Positions 1 through 8,359 of a stretch of 64,000 bases of DNA are shown piece by piece; the first letter of the stretch is position 1; each line of letters starts with the position of its first letter. Under the pieces are notes generated by a model. It was not told the origin of the DNA, did not search any database, and saw nothing but the letters and a program-made list of their open reading frames with translations. This stretch comes from Ruminococcaceae bacterium UBA6434 (GTDB lineage Bacteria > Bacillota > Clostridia > Oscillospirales > Acutalibacteraceae), in contig DJOQ01000034.1 of the NCBI GenBank assembly GCA_002437245.1, positions 17,362 to 81,361 on the forward strand, in the 5' to 3' direction. The position numbers and the translations under genes were made by a program.

Positions 1-1
1 T

Positions 2-1087
2 TCGGCGGCGCACATCGATTCTCCGCGTCTTGATTTAAAACCCAATCCGCTTTATGAGGATAATGAGCTGGCGTATTTTAAAACCCATTACTACGGCGGC
101 ATAAAAAAATATCAGTGGACCGCTATGCCGCTCTCGCTTCACGGAGTTATCGTTAAAAAGGACGGCTCAAAGGTTAAGGTAAACATCGGCGAGGACGACG
201 GCGACCCCATGTTTGTTGTTACCGATCTTCTGCCGCATCTTGCCGCAGAGCAGATGAAACGCACGCTTTCCGACGGTATCCGCGGTGAAGAGCTTAATAT
301 TCTCATAGGCAGCCGCCCGTTCTCAAAGGACGAGGGCAGCGAAAAAGTAAAGCTCAATATCATCAGTATCCTCAATGAAAAATACGGCGTTACCGAGAGC
401 GACTTTTTAAGTGCCGAGCTTGAGGCTGTACCTGCGTTAAAAGCGGTAGATATAGGCTTTGACCGCAGTATGATAGGCGCCTACGGGCATGACGACAGGG
501 TTTGCGCATATCCGGCTGCCGAGGCTGTTTTCAGCGTGACCGAGCCGCGCTGTACCGCAGTGGCAATACTCACCGATAAAGAGGAGACAGGCTCCGACGG
601 CAACACAGGACTTAACTCTTCTTACTTTAAATATTTTGTATCGGATTTGGCGGATTGCTTCGGCGCAAATTACCATACCGTTTTATCAAATACAAAGTGT
701 CTCTCCGCCGATGTAAACGCCGCATTTGACCCGTCGTTCCCCGACGTATCGGAAAAAATGAACGCTTCATATTTAAATCACGGCGTTGTAATCACAAAAT
801 ATACGGGCGCAAGGGGCAAGGGCGGCACAAGCGATGCCTCTGCGGAGTATATGGGCAAAATCAGAGCGCTGCTTGACGAAAACGATATAGTATGGCAGAC
901 GGGCGAGCTCGGCAAGGTTGACGCAGGCGGCGGCGGAACGGTAGCCATGTATCTTGCTAATCTTGATATAGACGTAGTCGATTTGGGCGTGCCGGTGCTC
1001 TCCATGCACGCACCCTTTGAAGTGGTATCAAAGCTTGACGTCTATATGGCGTACAGAGCGTTTAAAGTTTTTGCCGAAGGAAAATAA
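2..1087 (+). CDS. M18-family aminopeptidase, 5' end missing (partial)
   Basis: The gene enters from the left edge with an open frame from base 2, so the N-terminus lies outside the window. M18 peptidases are cytosolic dinuclear-metal aminopeptidases that release N-terminal residues from peptides, often acidic or neutral ones. Visible signatures are AHIDSPRLDLKP right at the window start (zinc-ligand His region), DKEETGSDG near bases 570-600 (catalytic and metal Glu pair), the glycine-rich GGGGTVAMYLA and the C-terminal SMHAPFE metal His. About 360 residues are present out of a usual 430-460. It ends 58 bases before dtd. The internal ATG at 125 is not a credible start, because homology continues upstream of it. 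The exact substrate cannot be told from sequence. Confidence 0.9.
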   Translation, partial: SAAHIDSPRLDLKPNPLYEDNELAYFKTHYYGGIKKYQWTAMPLSLHGVIVKKDGSKVKVNIGEDDGDPMFVVTDLLPHLAAEQMKRTLSDGIRGEELNILIGSRPFSKDEGSEKVKLNIISILNEKYGVTESDFLSAELEAVPALKAVDIGFDRSMIGAYGHDDRVCAYPAAEAVFSVTEPRCTAVAILTDKEETGSDGNTGLNSSYFKYFVSDLADCFGANYHTVLSNTKCLSADVNAAFDPSFPDVSEKMNASYLNHGVVITKYTGARGKGGTSDASAEYMGKIRALLDENDIVWQTGELGKVDAGGGGTVAMYLANLDIDVVDLGVPVLSMHAPFEVVSKLDVYMAYRAFKVFAEGK

Positions 1088-1097
1088 AAAACACAAA

Positions 1098-1129
1098 GGG
1101 GCTGTAAATCTCAAGAATTTTACAGCCCC
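1098..1129 (+). terminator. 11-bp inverted repeat between the M18 peptidase and dtd
   Basis: GGGGCTGTAAA (1098-1108) pairs perfectly with TTTACAGCCCC (1119-1129) across a 10-base loop. No U-tract follows on the + strand (GAAAAGG follows and carries the dtd ribosome binding site), so it is a poor intrinsic terminator in the gene direction. A processing or stability hairpin, or weak attenuation, is equally likely. Its stem resembles two true terminators at 12495 and 21202. Confidence 0.5.
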
Positions 1130-1145
1130 GAAAAGGAATAGACTT

Positions 1146-1601
1146 ATGAAAGCTGTTTTACAGCGTGTCAAAAACGCTGAAGTTACCGTGGACGGTGAGT
1201 CCGTCGGGAAAATAGGCGAGGGGTATATGCTGCTTTTGGGAGTAATGAACGGTGACACAAAAGAGGACGCCGAGCTGCTTGCCAAAAAGACCGCAATGCT
1301 GCGCGTGTTTACCGACGAAAACGATAAAATGAATAAATCCGTGCTCGATATCGGCGGTGAGGTGCTTGTTGTATCGCAATTCACACTCTGTGCCGACGTA
1401 AAAAAGGGCAACAGACCGTCTTTTGACAATTCCGCAAAGCCCGATGAAGCAAAGGCTCTCTATGAGTATTTTTGCTCGGAGCTTAAAAAGAACGGGGTAA
1501 AAAATGTAGAGACCGGCGTTTTCGGCGCACATATGCAGGTGTCGCTTGTAAACAACGGCCCCGTCACAATTATTTACGATACTTCCGTATGGAAAAAATA
1601 A
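1146..1601 (+). CDS. dtd: D-aminoacyl-tRNA deacylase
   Basis: This cytosolic proofreading enzyme hydrolyses D-aminoacyl-tRNAs (and Gly-tRNA-Ala), recycling tRNA. The 151-residue product matches the family length of about 145-150. It begins MKAVLQRV and carries the two DTD signatures, SQFTLCAD (SQxTL) at mid-protein and NNGPVTI (NxGPxT) near the C-terminus, which form the active site across the dimer. The open frame extends upstream to 1017 inside the preceding gene. The ATG at 1146 is chosen because AAAGG lies 10 bases before it and because family homology starts there. It is followed after 11 bases by a metallo-beta-lactamase gene, so the two are probably cotranscribed. In Bacillus dtd follows relA; relA is not in view here. 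Confidence 0.95.
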   Translation: MKAVLQRVKNAEVTVDGESVGKIGEGYMLLLGVMNGDTKEDAELLAKKTAMLRVFTDENDKMNKSVLDIGGEVLVVSQFTLCADVKKGNRPSFDNSAKPDEAKALYEYFCSELKKNGVKNVETGVFGAHMQVSLVNNGPVTIIYDTSVWKK

Positions 1602-1612
1602 CGGAGAAAACA

Positions 1613-2245
1613 ATGTCACTTAATATAAAGGTTATGCCGCTCGGTCCGATAAGCGCCAACTGCTATATCCTGACCGACGAAAAAAGCCGCGAGAGCGCGG
1701 TAATAGATCCGGGCGATTTTAACGAAGCGCTTAAAAACGCCGTAAAGGATTTAAATGTCAAATACATACTTTTAACACACGGACATTTCGACCATATTCT
1801 CGGAGTCTACGGGCTGAAAAGCTTTACCGGTGCAAAGGTGCTCATACATAAGCTTGACGGCGATTGCCTGTCGGATGAAACCAAGAGCCTTTGCTCATGG
1901 GAGTATCCGGGAAAGCAGAAAAAGATGTCTGCCGACATTTTGTTGTCCGATAACGATAAAATATCACTCGGCGATACCGTTCTTCGCGTAATGCACACCC
2001 CCGGTCACACAAAGGGCGGCGTGTGCTATATTGATGAAAAAGATAAACTTATTTTTTCGGGCGATACGCTGTTTTGCCTCAGCGCAGGCAGGACCGATTT
2101 CCCCGACGGCAGCACAAAGGAGCTTTTTGAGTCGCTTAAAAAGCTGCGCGATTTATCGGGCAATTATACGGTCTATCCGGGGCATAATAAGGCTACAACG
2201 CTTAGCTTTGAACGTAAAAATAACAGATATATGAGGGCGCTTTGA
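1613..2245 (+). CDS. Metallo-beta-lactamase-fold hydrolase, glyoxalase II-like
   Basis: This 210-residue protein is a cytosolic binuclear zinc hydrolase of the glyoxalase II/YqgX subgroup. The HxHxDH motif is THGHFDH (H56, H58, D60, H61), followed by HTPGHTKGG, FSGDTLF and YPGHN, which supply the remaining metal ligands in the right order. Family members cleave thioesters such as S-lactoylglutathione, but short YqgX-like proteins of Firmicutes have uncertain substrates, and this host type often lacks glutathione. The ATG at 1613 is preceded by CGGAGAAA. The stop overlaps the next start as TGATG, indicating translational coupling with hemZ. Confidence 0.85.
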   Translation: MSLNIKVMPLGPISANCYILTDEKSRESAVIDPGDFNEALKNAVKDLNVKYILLTHGHFDHILGVYGLKSFTGAKVLIHKLDGDCLSDETKSLCSWEYPGKQKKMSADILLSDNDKISLGDTVLRVMHTPGHTKGGVCYIDEKDKLIFSGDTLFCLSAGRTDFPDGSTKELFESLKKLRDLSGNYTVYPGHNKATTLSFERKNNRYMRAL

Positions 2246-3705
2246 TGAAGCTTCTGATAATAGGGCATAAATATCAGTATGAGATGTTAAAGCTCACTCA
2301 GATATTTTATCCGAATACAAAAATCGAACTGCTGTTTTCGCCTGCGGATACGGGCGATGACGAAACGGTAATCACAACCGAACTCACAAAAGATAATATT
2401 GCCGTATCGTTTGCCGCGCACGAAAAGCAAAAGACTCTCACAAAACCGCGCCCCGAAAAAGATGACGAAGAGCGTTGTATGGCGTCTATGCTGTTTTCGT
2501 TGCTCTGCGAAAACACGGGATATATCCCTAAGTGGGGAATGCTCACGGGCATAAGACCGTCTAAGCTCTTCAGGGGATTTACCGAAAAGTACGGCGAAGA
2601 AAAGGCGGAAAAAATATTTACGGACGACTATTTCGTTTCGGAGCAAAAAACCCGACTTACGGCAAGCGTTGCCTCTGCTGAGGAAAAAACAATCGCTCTG
2701 TCGCGCCCGGATTCTTTCAGCCTTTACGTCGCAATACCGTTTTGCCCGTCGCGGTGCAGCTATTGTTCGTTCGTCTCACATTCCACCGAGACGGCAAGCG
2801 CAAAAAAGACGATTCCCGAGTACGTAAAGCTTTTATGCGAGGAGCTTCGCATAACGGGCGAAATTGCAAGAAATGCAAATCTCAGACTTGAAAGCGTCTA
2901 TTTCGGCGGCGGAACTCCGACCTCGCTGTCGGCTTCACAGCTTACAATGTTGTTTGACGCCGTCAAAGAGAATTTCGATTTGTCCGCGTGCAGGGAGTAC
3001 ACGGTTGAAGCCGGCAGACCCGATACAATAACAAGGGAAAAACTGCTTGCGATTAAAAACGGCGGTGCCGGCAGAATAAGCATAAATCCCCAGACCTTCA
3101 GCGACGAGGTTCTCCGAAATATCGGCAGGCGCCATTCTGCGGAGCTTACAAGGGAGAAGTTCCTTGAGGCGCGCTCGATAGGATTTGACAATATAAATAC
3201 AGACCTTATAGCCGGGCTGCCGGGCGACACTTACGAGGGCTTTTGCGATTCGCTTACCAAAACTCTTGAGCTCTCACCCGAGAACATAACGGTACATACG
3301 CTCGCCCTAAAGCGCGCGTCAAATCTCGGTACGGAAATAGGCAAGGTCAATACCGAAAACGGAGCCGCGGCAGATAAAATGCTCGATTTCGCCTACGGCT
3401 TGCTCACCGATAACGGCTATTTCCCGTATTATATGTATCGCCAATCAAAAACGCTCAACAATCTCGAAAATACGGGATATGCGAAAAAAGGCAGAGAGTG
3501 TCTCTATAATATCTTTATGATGGAGGAGTGCCACAGCATTTTTGCGGTCGGCGCAGGAGCCGTCACGAAGATATGTATTCCCGAAAAAAACGAGATAAAG
3601 CGAATATTCAATTTTAAATATCCGTATGAATATATTTCAAGGTTCAATATTATTAAGGAGCGGAAAAACGAGATAACCGCTCTGCTGACTAAAGCGAAAG
3701 AGTAG
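2245..3705 (+). CDS. hemZ: HemZ-type radical SAM protein (coproporphyrinogen dehydrogenase family)
   Basis: The protein has 486 residues. The N-terminal 160 residues include the HemZ-typical WGMLTGIRPSK segment. The radical SAM core begins with the [4Fe-4S]-binding CPSRCSYC (C167, C171, C174), then YFGGGTPTSL and the SINPQTFSD strand typical of HemN/HemZ/HemW proteins. HemN members convert coproporphyrinogen III to protoporphyrinogen IX without oxygen. HemZ of Bacillus complements HemN weakly, and the clostridial orthologues are assigned by family only; no other haem genes are in view. The ATG at 2245 overlaps the preceding stop. A TTG one codon upstream is possible but less likely. Confidence 0.85.
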   Translation: MKLLIIGHKYQYEMLKLTQIFYPNTKIELLFSPADTGDDETVITTELTKDNIAVSFAAHEKQKTLTKPRPEKDDEERCMASMLFSLLCENTGYIPKWGMLTGIRPSKLFRGFTEKYGEEKAEKIFTDDYFVSEQKTRLTASVASAEEKTIALSRPDSFSLYVAIPFCPSRCSYCSFVSHSTETASAKKTIPEYVKLLCEELRITGEIARNANLRLESVYFGGGTPTSLSASQLTMLFDAVKENFDLSACREYTVEAGRPDTITREKLLAIKNGGAGRISINPQTFSDEVLRNIGRRHSAELTREKFLEARSIGFDNINTDLIAGLPGDTYEGFCDSLTKTLELSPENITVHTLALKRASNLGTEIGKVNTENGAAADKMLDFAYGLLTDNGYFPYYMYRQSKTLNNLENTGYAKKGRECLYNIFMMEECHSIFAVGAGAVTKICIPEKNEIKRIFNFKYPYEYISRFNIIKERKNEITALLTKAKE

Positions 3706-3713
3706 GCTTTGAT

Positions 3714-4637
3714 ATGTCAAATCTTCACAACACAATAGAATATATAAATTCGTTGTCTCAAAGCGACCCGCGTGAGCTTATAGACAGAAGCGAACAGAGA
3801 TTTAAAAATATTATCCGTGATGTGTCGGATAAGGTCGAAAACGATTCGGGACTTCAAATAGTTATGCTCGCGGGACCCTCTGCGTCGGGAAAAACCACGA
3901 CGGCGCAAAAGCTTGCCGAGGAGTTCACAAGGCGCGGCATGAAAACATATCGTGTTTCGCTTGATGATTTTTATCTTGACAGGACCGATATTCCGGGCTA
4001 CAGCGAGGGAAATCCCGACTACGAAACCGTGTTTGCGCTTGATTTGCCGCTTATCGAAAAGTGCCTTAACAGCCTTTTGCGCGGCGAGACTACCGTTATG
4101 CCGACATTTGATTTTGTGTCGGGCAAGCGCAAAGACGAGAGCTACGAGATAACCCTCGGTAAAAGCGACGCCATTGTTGTAGAGGGGCTTCACGCGCTGA
4201 ATCCGATAATTACCGATAAGCTCCCCCACGAGAGAATACTTAAAATATACATCAGTGTGTCGTCACGGATATATGACGAAAACAATAAGATAATTCTCAA
4301 TAAGCGCAATATGCGTTTTATAAGACGAATGGTGCGCGATTACAATTTCAGGGGCAGCTCCGTTGAAAACACGTATGAGCTTTGGGATAACGTCCGCAGC
4401 GGCGAAGACAAATATCTGTTCCCGTATTCGGGGCTTGCCGATATGCGGATAAATTCGGTACACCTGAGCGAACCGTGCCTGTTTAAAGATACGGCTTTAA
4501 GTCTTCTTCGCGATGCCGACCTTGACGGTGAACGCGCAAAGGACGCCGCAAGGCTTATAAGAGCGCTTGAAAAATTCAATTCCATATCTACCGAAATGGT
4601 GCCCGAAACATCGTTGCTCCGTGAATTTTTGGGATAA
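3714..4637 (+). CDS. Uridine kinase-like nucleoside kinase (short form)
   Basis: The 307-residue protein has a P-loop GPSASGKTTT (G54 to T63) and the following DDFYLDR, which fit the uridine kinase/phosphoribulokinase fold; enzymes of this group phosphorylate nucleosides with ATP or GTP in pyrimidine salvage. Clostridial relatives are commonly about 550 residues with an N-terminal TGS/threonyl-tRNA-synthetase-like half fused to this kinase domain. Here only about 50 residues precede the P-loop, so the N-terminal half is absent. The gene lies 8 bases after hemZ with a weak ribosome binding site, suggesting cotranscription. The exact nucleoside is unknown. Confidence 0.8.
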   Translation: MSNLHNTIEYINSLSQSDPRELIDRSEQRFKNIIRDVSDKVENDSGLQIVMLAGPSASGKTTTAQKLAEEFTRRGMKTYRVSLDDFYLDRTDIPGYSEGNPDYETVFALDLPLIEKCLNSLLRGETTVMPTFDFVSGKRKDESYEITLGKSDAIVVEGLHALNPIITDKLPHERILKIYISVSSRIYDENNKIILNKRNMRFIRRMVRDYNFRGSSVENTYELWDNVRSGEDKYLFPYSGLADMRINSVHLSEPCLFKDTALSLLRDADLDGERAKDAARLIRALEKFNSISTEMVPETSLLREFLG

Positions 4638-4703
4638 TTTATTGACTAAACCGAGATAAAATGATATTCTATCTTTTACTGCAAAATATGAGGTGATTGT
4701 CAG

Positions 4704-6488
4704 TTGGCGCAAAAAAAGAGAAAAAGCCAATCGCTTTTAAACGGCGCGCTCGTTTTGAGCGTCTCGACGCTGCTTGTTAAAATCATAGGCGTTATCTACA
4801 AAATACCCATTTCAAATATGATGGGCGCGGTAGGTCGCGGCTATTTTGACTCCGCATATAACCTTTACATACCGATATATACCATTTCCATGGCGGGACT
4901 TCCCGTAGCCGTATCAAAGATGGTTTCACAGCAGGCGGCTCTCGGCAGATATCGCGATGTGCGTATGATTTTCCGCGTGTCGGCAAGGCTGTTTACACTC
5001 ACGGGCATTCTCGGCACAATACTTCTTCTCATTTTTGCATACCCCTATGCTCTTGTAGCAAAGACAAATGAAGTAATTCCGGCTATTATTGCCATAACTC
5101 CGTCCATATTCTTCTGCTGTATGATGTCGATATATCGCGGATATTATAACGGACTTCGCAATATGAACCCCACCGCCATATCGCAGGTGGTAGAGGCAAT
5201 AGGCAAGATGATATTCGGTATAGCTGCGGCAAAACTCACCATAACATACGGCTATTCGCAGTTCGAGTCGGGCGCCAAGGTGTTCGGAAAGGTATGCGCG
5301 TCTGAATCCGAGGCCATGAGCGCCATATATCCTTATGCGGCGGCGGCAGCAGCCATAGGCGTTACTATGGGTAGCGTTATAGGTATGATTTATATGTTAA
5401 TCCTGCATAAGGTAAAGGGCGACGGCATAACGCGCATCGAAATAGTTAATTCGCCGCGTCCGGTAAACAGCGGAGCAATTGCAAAAACGCTTGTGGCAAT
5501 TGCAATCCCCGTAGTTACGTCGTCTATAATATTCAGCCTTACAAACCTTATAGACGCCATAACCATACAAAACAGACTTGACAGCGTTATTTCAAATAAC
5601 CTTGACCTCATAAAGAGTATGTATGCTACCCAGATAGCCGAGGCGCACGTTCTTGATGCCGACCTTAAAGACTTTCTTTACGGTGCGTATACGCTCTCTC
5701 TTGACTTTAAAAACCTTATTCCGTCAATAACCACAACTCTCGGCGTCAGCGCCATACCGGCACTCTCGGCGGCATATGCCGTTAAAGATAAGCGTGCGCT
5801 GAAGTCGTCGGTAGAGTCCGTTTTAAGAGTGGGTATGATAATATCGCTCGCCTCCGGCATAGGTATGGGCGTTTTGGCAGAGCCGATACTCCGTATGTTC
5901 TACGAAAACGGCAAATCCGCACCTGCCATATCAATAGCCGCGCCTATAATGGCGGCTTACGGCTACACCATTTTCCTGATGGCGATTTCTCAGCCGATGA
6001 CAAATATGCTTCAGGCTGTCGGCAAAGCAAACGTTCCCGTTAAATCGTTGACTGTCGGAGCCGTTGTCAAGGTCATAGCAAACTACATTTTTATAGGCAT
6101 ACCGTCCGTTAATATCAACGGAGCGGTTATAGGCACCGTGCTTTGTTACCTTATAGTTGTCGTTTACAACTATATAGCGCTTATTAAAGCCACAAAAGTC
6201 AAAGTCAATGTTATGTCGGTAGTAATAAAGCCGCTTATCAGCTCAGTGCTTTGCGGCGTGGCTGCATACTGTGCATACGGCATATTCTATAAAATACTGC
6301 CGCAGAGACTTATCCACGGTTATTCGCTTGCCAATATAGCCGCAACATTGATTGCCGTAGTTGTGGCTGTAATAGTTTATGTCATTTCAATGCTGCTTAT
6401 CGGCGGACTCGCAAAGGACGATATAATTATGATGCCCAAGGGAGAAAAAATTGCCAAAAAGCTTGCAAAATATGGATTTATAGAGTAA
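4704..6488 (+). CDS. SpoVB/YabM-type MOP-superfamily flippase
   Basis: A 594-residue integral membrane protein with about 14 predicted hydrophobic segments from residue 12 to 575 and the opening KIIGVIYKIPISNMMGAVGRG typical of the polysaccharide-transport/SpoVB branch of the MOP (MATE/MurJ) superfamily. Relatives flip lipid-linked wall or cortex precursors across the membrane; SpoVB serves spore cortex synthesis and YabM is the Bacillus paralogue. The neighbours mazG downstream and spoVT nearby recall the Bacillus spoVT-yabM-yabN order, favouring a YabM-like role. The start is TTG at 4704, supported by GAGGTGA at 4690-4696; the first in-frame ATG would delete the conserved N-terminus. Confidence 0.85.
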   Translation: MAQKKRKSQSLLNGALVLSVSTLLVKIIGVIYKIPISNMMGAVGRGYFDSAYNLYIPIYTISMAGLPVAVSKMVSQQAALGRYRDVRMIFRVSARLFTLTGILGTILLLIFAYPYALVAKTNEVIPAIIAITPSIFFCCMMSIYRGYYNGLRNMNPTAISQVVEAIGKMIFGIAAAKLTITYGYSQFESGAKVFGKVCASESEAMSAIYPYAAAAAAIGVTMGSVIGMIYMLILHKVKGDGITRIEIVNSPRPVNSGAIAKTLVAIAIPVVTSSIIFSLTNLIDAITIQNRLDSVISNNLDLIKSMYATQIAEAHVLDADLKDFLYGAYTLSLDFKNLIPSITTTLGVSAIPALSAAYAVKDKRALKSSVESVLRVGMIISLASGIGMGVLAEPILRMFYENGKSAPAISIAAPIMAAYGYTIFLMAISQPMTNMLQAVGKANVPVKSLTVGAVVKVIANYIFIGIPSVNINGAVIGTVLCYLIVVVYNYIALIKATKVKVNVMSVVIKPLISSVLCGVAAYCAYGIFYKILPQRLIHGYSLANIAATLIAVVVAVIVYVISMLLIGGLAKDDIIMMPKGEKIAKKLAKYGFIE

Positions 6489-6512
6489 AATACAAAGGAA
6501 GGCTTATTTAAA

Positions 6513-7352
6513 ATGGCGGTTGATTTTGAGTTTAAATCAAAATACAATGTCGATGACCTTTTAAACATTATGCGTATACTCCGTGAACCGGGCGGTTGCC
6601 CTTGGGACAGGGAGCAGACCCATGAGTCGATAAAAAAGAATTTTATCGAAGAGACATACGAGGTCATTGAGGCTATCGATAAAAAAGACAAAGAGCTTTT
6701 GTGCGAGGAACTCGGCGATGTTTTAATGCAGGTTGTGTTTCATGCGGAGATGGAGAGGGAAACCGGCTCGTTTGATTTCTCCGATGTTGCGGACGGTGTC
6801 TGCAAAAAGCTTATAGAGCGTCATCCACACGTTTTCGGTGATACCGAAGTCTCGTCCACGGATGAGGTTTTAAGCAATTGGGACGCCATTAAATCCAAGT
6901 CGAAAAAGCGCAAGACCGTTACCGATAAAATGCTTTCCGTTCCGCGAGAGCTTCCGGCGCTTATGCGTGCACAGAAGCTTCAGGAAAAGGCGAGCAAGGT
7001 GGGCTTTGATTGGCCTGATGTAAGCGGTGCGATAGATAAAATAGACGAAGAGAGCGCCGAATTTAAAGCCGCCTTAAAAAACGGCGACAGCGAAAATGCG
7101 TTTGAGGAACTCGGCGATTTACTTTTCTCGGCTGTCAATGCGGCGCGTTTCATAAATGTTGACGCCGAAGAGGCTCTTACCCGTTCGTCCGATAAATTCC
7201 TGTCTCGTTTTGCGACGGTTGAACGCCTTGCAAAAGAGCGGAATGTCGATATGGAAAAGTCCTCAATCACGGAGCTTGATAAGCTCTGGGACGAGGCAAA
7301 ATTAAATTCAGCTTCCTGTTCGCACGCCGAGGGCGAAGCGACGGATAAATAA
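6513..7352 (+). CDS. mazG: MazG nucleoside triphosphate pyrophosphohydrolase
   Basis: The protein hydrolyses (d)NTPs to NMPs and pyrophosphate, a house-cleaning role. Its 279 residues hold two tandem MazG helices: GGCPWDREQTHES followed by EETYEVIEAI and EELGDVLMQVVFHAEM in the first, and EESAEFKAAL with EELGDLLFSAVNAARF in the second. The EExxE...ExxD ligands for magnesium are visible in both. In Bacillus (YabN) the same domain is fused to a tetrapyrrole methylase, which is absent here, so this resembles the free E. coli form. AAAGGAAGG lies 10 bases ahead of the ATG. HU follows after 28 bases. Confidence 0.93.
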   Translation: MAVDFEFKSKYNVDDLLNIMRILREPGGCPWDREQTHESIKKNFIEETYEVIEAIDKKDKELLCEELGDVLMQVVFHAEMERETGSFDFSDVADGVCKKLIERHPHVFGDTEVSSTDEVLSNWDAIKSKSKKRKTVTDKMLSVPRELPALMRAQKLQEKASKVGFDWPDVSGAIDKIDEESAEFKAALKNGDSENAFEELGDLLFSAVNAARFINVDAEEALTRSSDKFLSRFATVERLAKERNVDMEKSSITELDKLWDEAKLNSASCSHAEGEATDK

Positions 7353-7380
7353 AACATTGTAAAAAACGGAGGAAAACAAA

Positions 7381-7656
7381 ATGAATAAGACAGAACTTAT
7401 CGCAGCAGTTGCTGAAAAGGCTGACCTCTCTAAGAAAGACGCTGACGCAGCAGTATCGGCAGTTCTCGGTGCTATAACCGACGCTCTTAAAGCAGGCGAC
7501 AAGATTCAGCTTGTAGGTTTCGGTACTTTTGAGGTTCGTAACCGTGCAGCTAAGCAGGGCCGCAACCCGAGAACAGGCGAGACCATGACTGTTCCGGCTT
7601 CTAAGGTTCCGGCTTTCAAAGCAGGCAAAGCTCTTAAAGACGCTGTTGCTGAATAA
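7381..7656 (+). CDS. hup: DNA-binding protein HU
   Basis: A 91-residue HU/IHF-family nucleoid protein that binds and bends DNA as a dimer. The start MNKTELIAAVAEKA, the hinge FGTFEVRNRAA and the arm GRNPRTGETM are diagnostic, including the tip Pro that intercalates into DNA. The length equals that of Bacillus HBsu. A good ribosome binding site (GGAGG) precedes the ATG, and a strong terminator follows the stop. It closes the run of + strand genes begun upstream. In Bacillus hbs lies elsewhere, but clostridial genomes often place HU beside mazG/yabO. Confidence 0.97.
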   Translation: MNKTELIAAVAEKADLSKKDADAAVSAVLGAITDALKAGDKIQLVGFGTFEVRNRAAKQGRNPRTGETMTVPASKVPAFKAGKALKDAVAE

Positions 7657-7678
7657 TTACGGCTTAATAAGAAATTTA

Positions 7679-7707
7679 CCCACCGCAATGCGGTGGGTTT
7701 TTCTTTT
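7679..7707 (+). terminator. Intrinsic terminator of the hup transcription unit
   Basis: CCCACCGC (7679-7686) pairs perfectly with GCGGTGGG (7690-7697) around the loop AAT, followed by TTTTTCTTTT. It separates the + strand run from the convergent spoVT. Confidence 0.95.
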
Positions 7708-7733
7708 GTCTCTATGTGCGGCTTATAATCGAC

Positions 7734-8273
7734 TTATTCCTCCATCTGCTTGCCGAGAAAAGACGCCGCAACCGATACGAGCTTGCGCTCTGTCTCCGAC
7801 GGAAGAGAGCCGTCCGAATTTAAAAGCAGTACAACACAGCCCGAAACGTCGCCGCTGCCTATTATCGGGTAGGCAACCGCCGCCTCGCGGCTCATTCCGC
7901 TTATCGGGTAAACGGGCTCATCGTCGGCAGAGGCTGTGTAATTGGTTCTGTTTTCCATGAGCGTTTCAAGCTCCGACGATACTCTTCTCTCAAGGTATTC
8001 TTTTTTTGATATTCCGGAAACGGAAATTACATGATCGCGGTCCGTTATCATAACAGGCAAATCGGTAGCCCTGCAAAGTACCTCGGCATATTGGTCGGCA
8101 AATTCGGACAATTCGCCTATCGGCGAGTACTTTTTAAAAATAACCTCTCCGTCCGCCGCCGTAAATATTTCGAGCGGGTCGCCCTCTCTTATACGCATGG
8201 TTCTGCGGATTTCCTTAGGTATAACAACGCGCCCGAGGTCATCTATTCTACGCACTATTCCTGTCGCTTTCAT
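7734..8273 (-). CDS. spoVT: Stage V sporulation transcription factor SpoVT (AbrB/GAF)
   Basis: A 179-residue regulator: an AbrB swapped-hairpin DNA-binding domain (residues 1-50; MKATGIVRRIDDLGRVVIPK, then TMRIREGDPLEIF) followed by a GAF-like ligand domain (about 55-175). SpoVT controls late forespore gene expression in Bacillus and Clostridium, and the length equals the Bacillus protein (178). The ATG at 8273 has a perfect AAGGAG eight bases upstream, but that site is buried in a 16-bp hairpin (see 8280-8324). It lies 86 bases downstream of corA on the same strand and converges with hup. Bacillus places spoVT directly after mfd; here mfd is about 16 kb away. Confidence 0.96.
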   Translation of the reverse strand: MKATGIVRRIDDLGRVVIPKEIRRTMRIREGDPLEIFTAADGEVIFKKYSPIGELSEFADQYAEVLCRATDLPVMITDRDHVISVSGISKKEYLERRVSSELETLMENRTNYTASADDEPVYPISGMSREAAVAYPIIGSGDVSGCVVLLLNSDGSLPSETERKLVSVAASFLGKQMEE

Positions 8274-8279
8274 AAATTT

Positions 8280-8324
8280 AGCTCCTTAAAAAACTTTGTT
8301 GCCTTAATAGTTTTTCAAGGAGCT
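8280..8324 (-). promoter_or_regulatory. SD-sequestering hairpin in the spoVT leader
   Basis: In the minus-strand RNA, AGCUCCUUGAAAAACU (from 8324 down to 8309) can pair with AGUUUUUUAAGGAGCU (8295 down to 8280): 16 pairs with one G-U, around a 13-base loop. The right arm contains the whole AAGGAG ribosome binding site of spoVT. No U-tract follows on either strand, so it is not an intrinsic terminator. A TATAAT at 8335-8330 (minus) would start RNA almost exactly at the stem base, though I see no matching -35. Function is inferred. Confidence 0.7.
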
Positions 8325-8359
8325 TTAAAATTATACCGTTGTTATTTTTTGCGGGCTGT

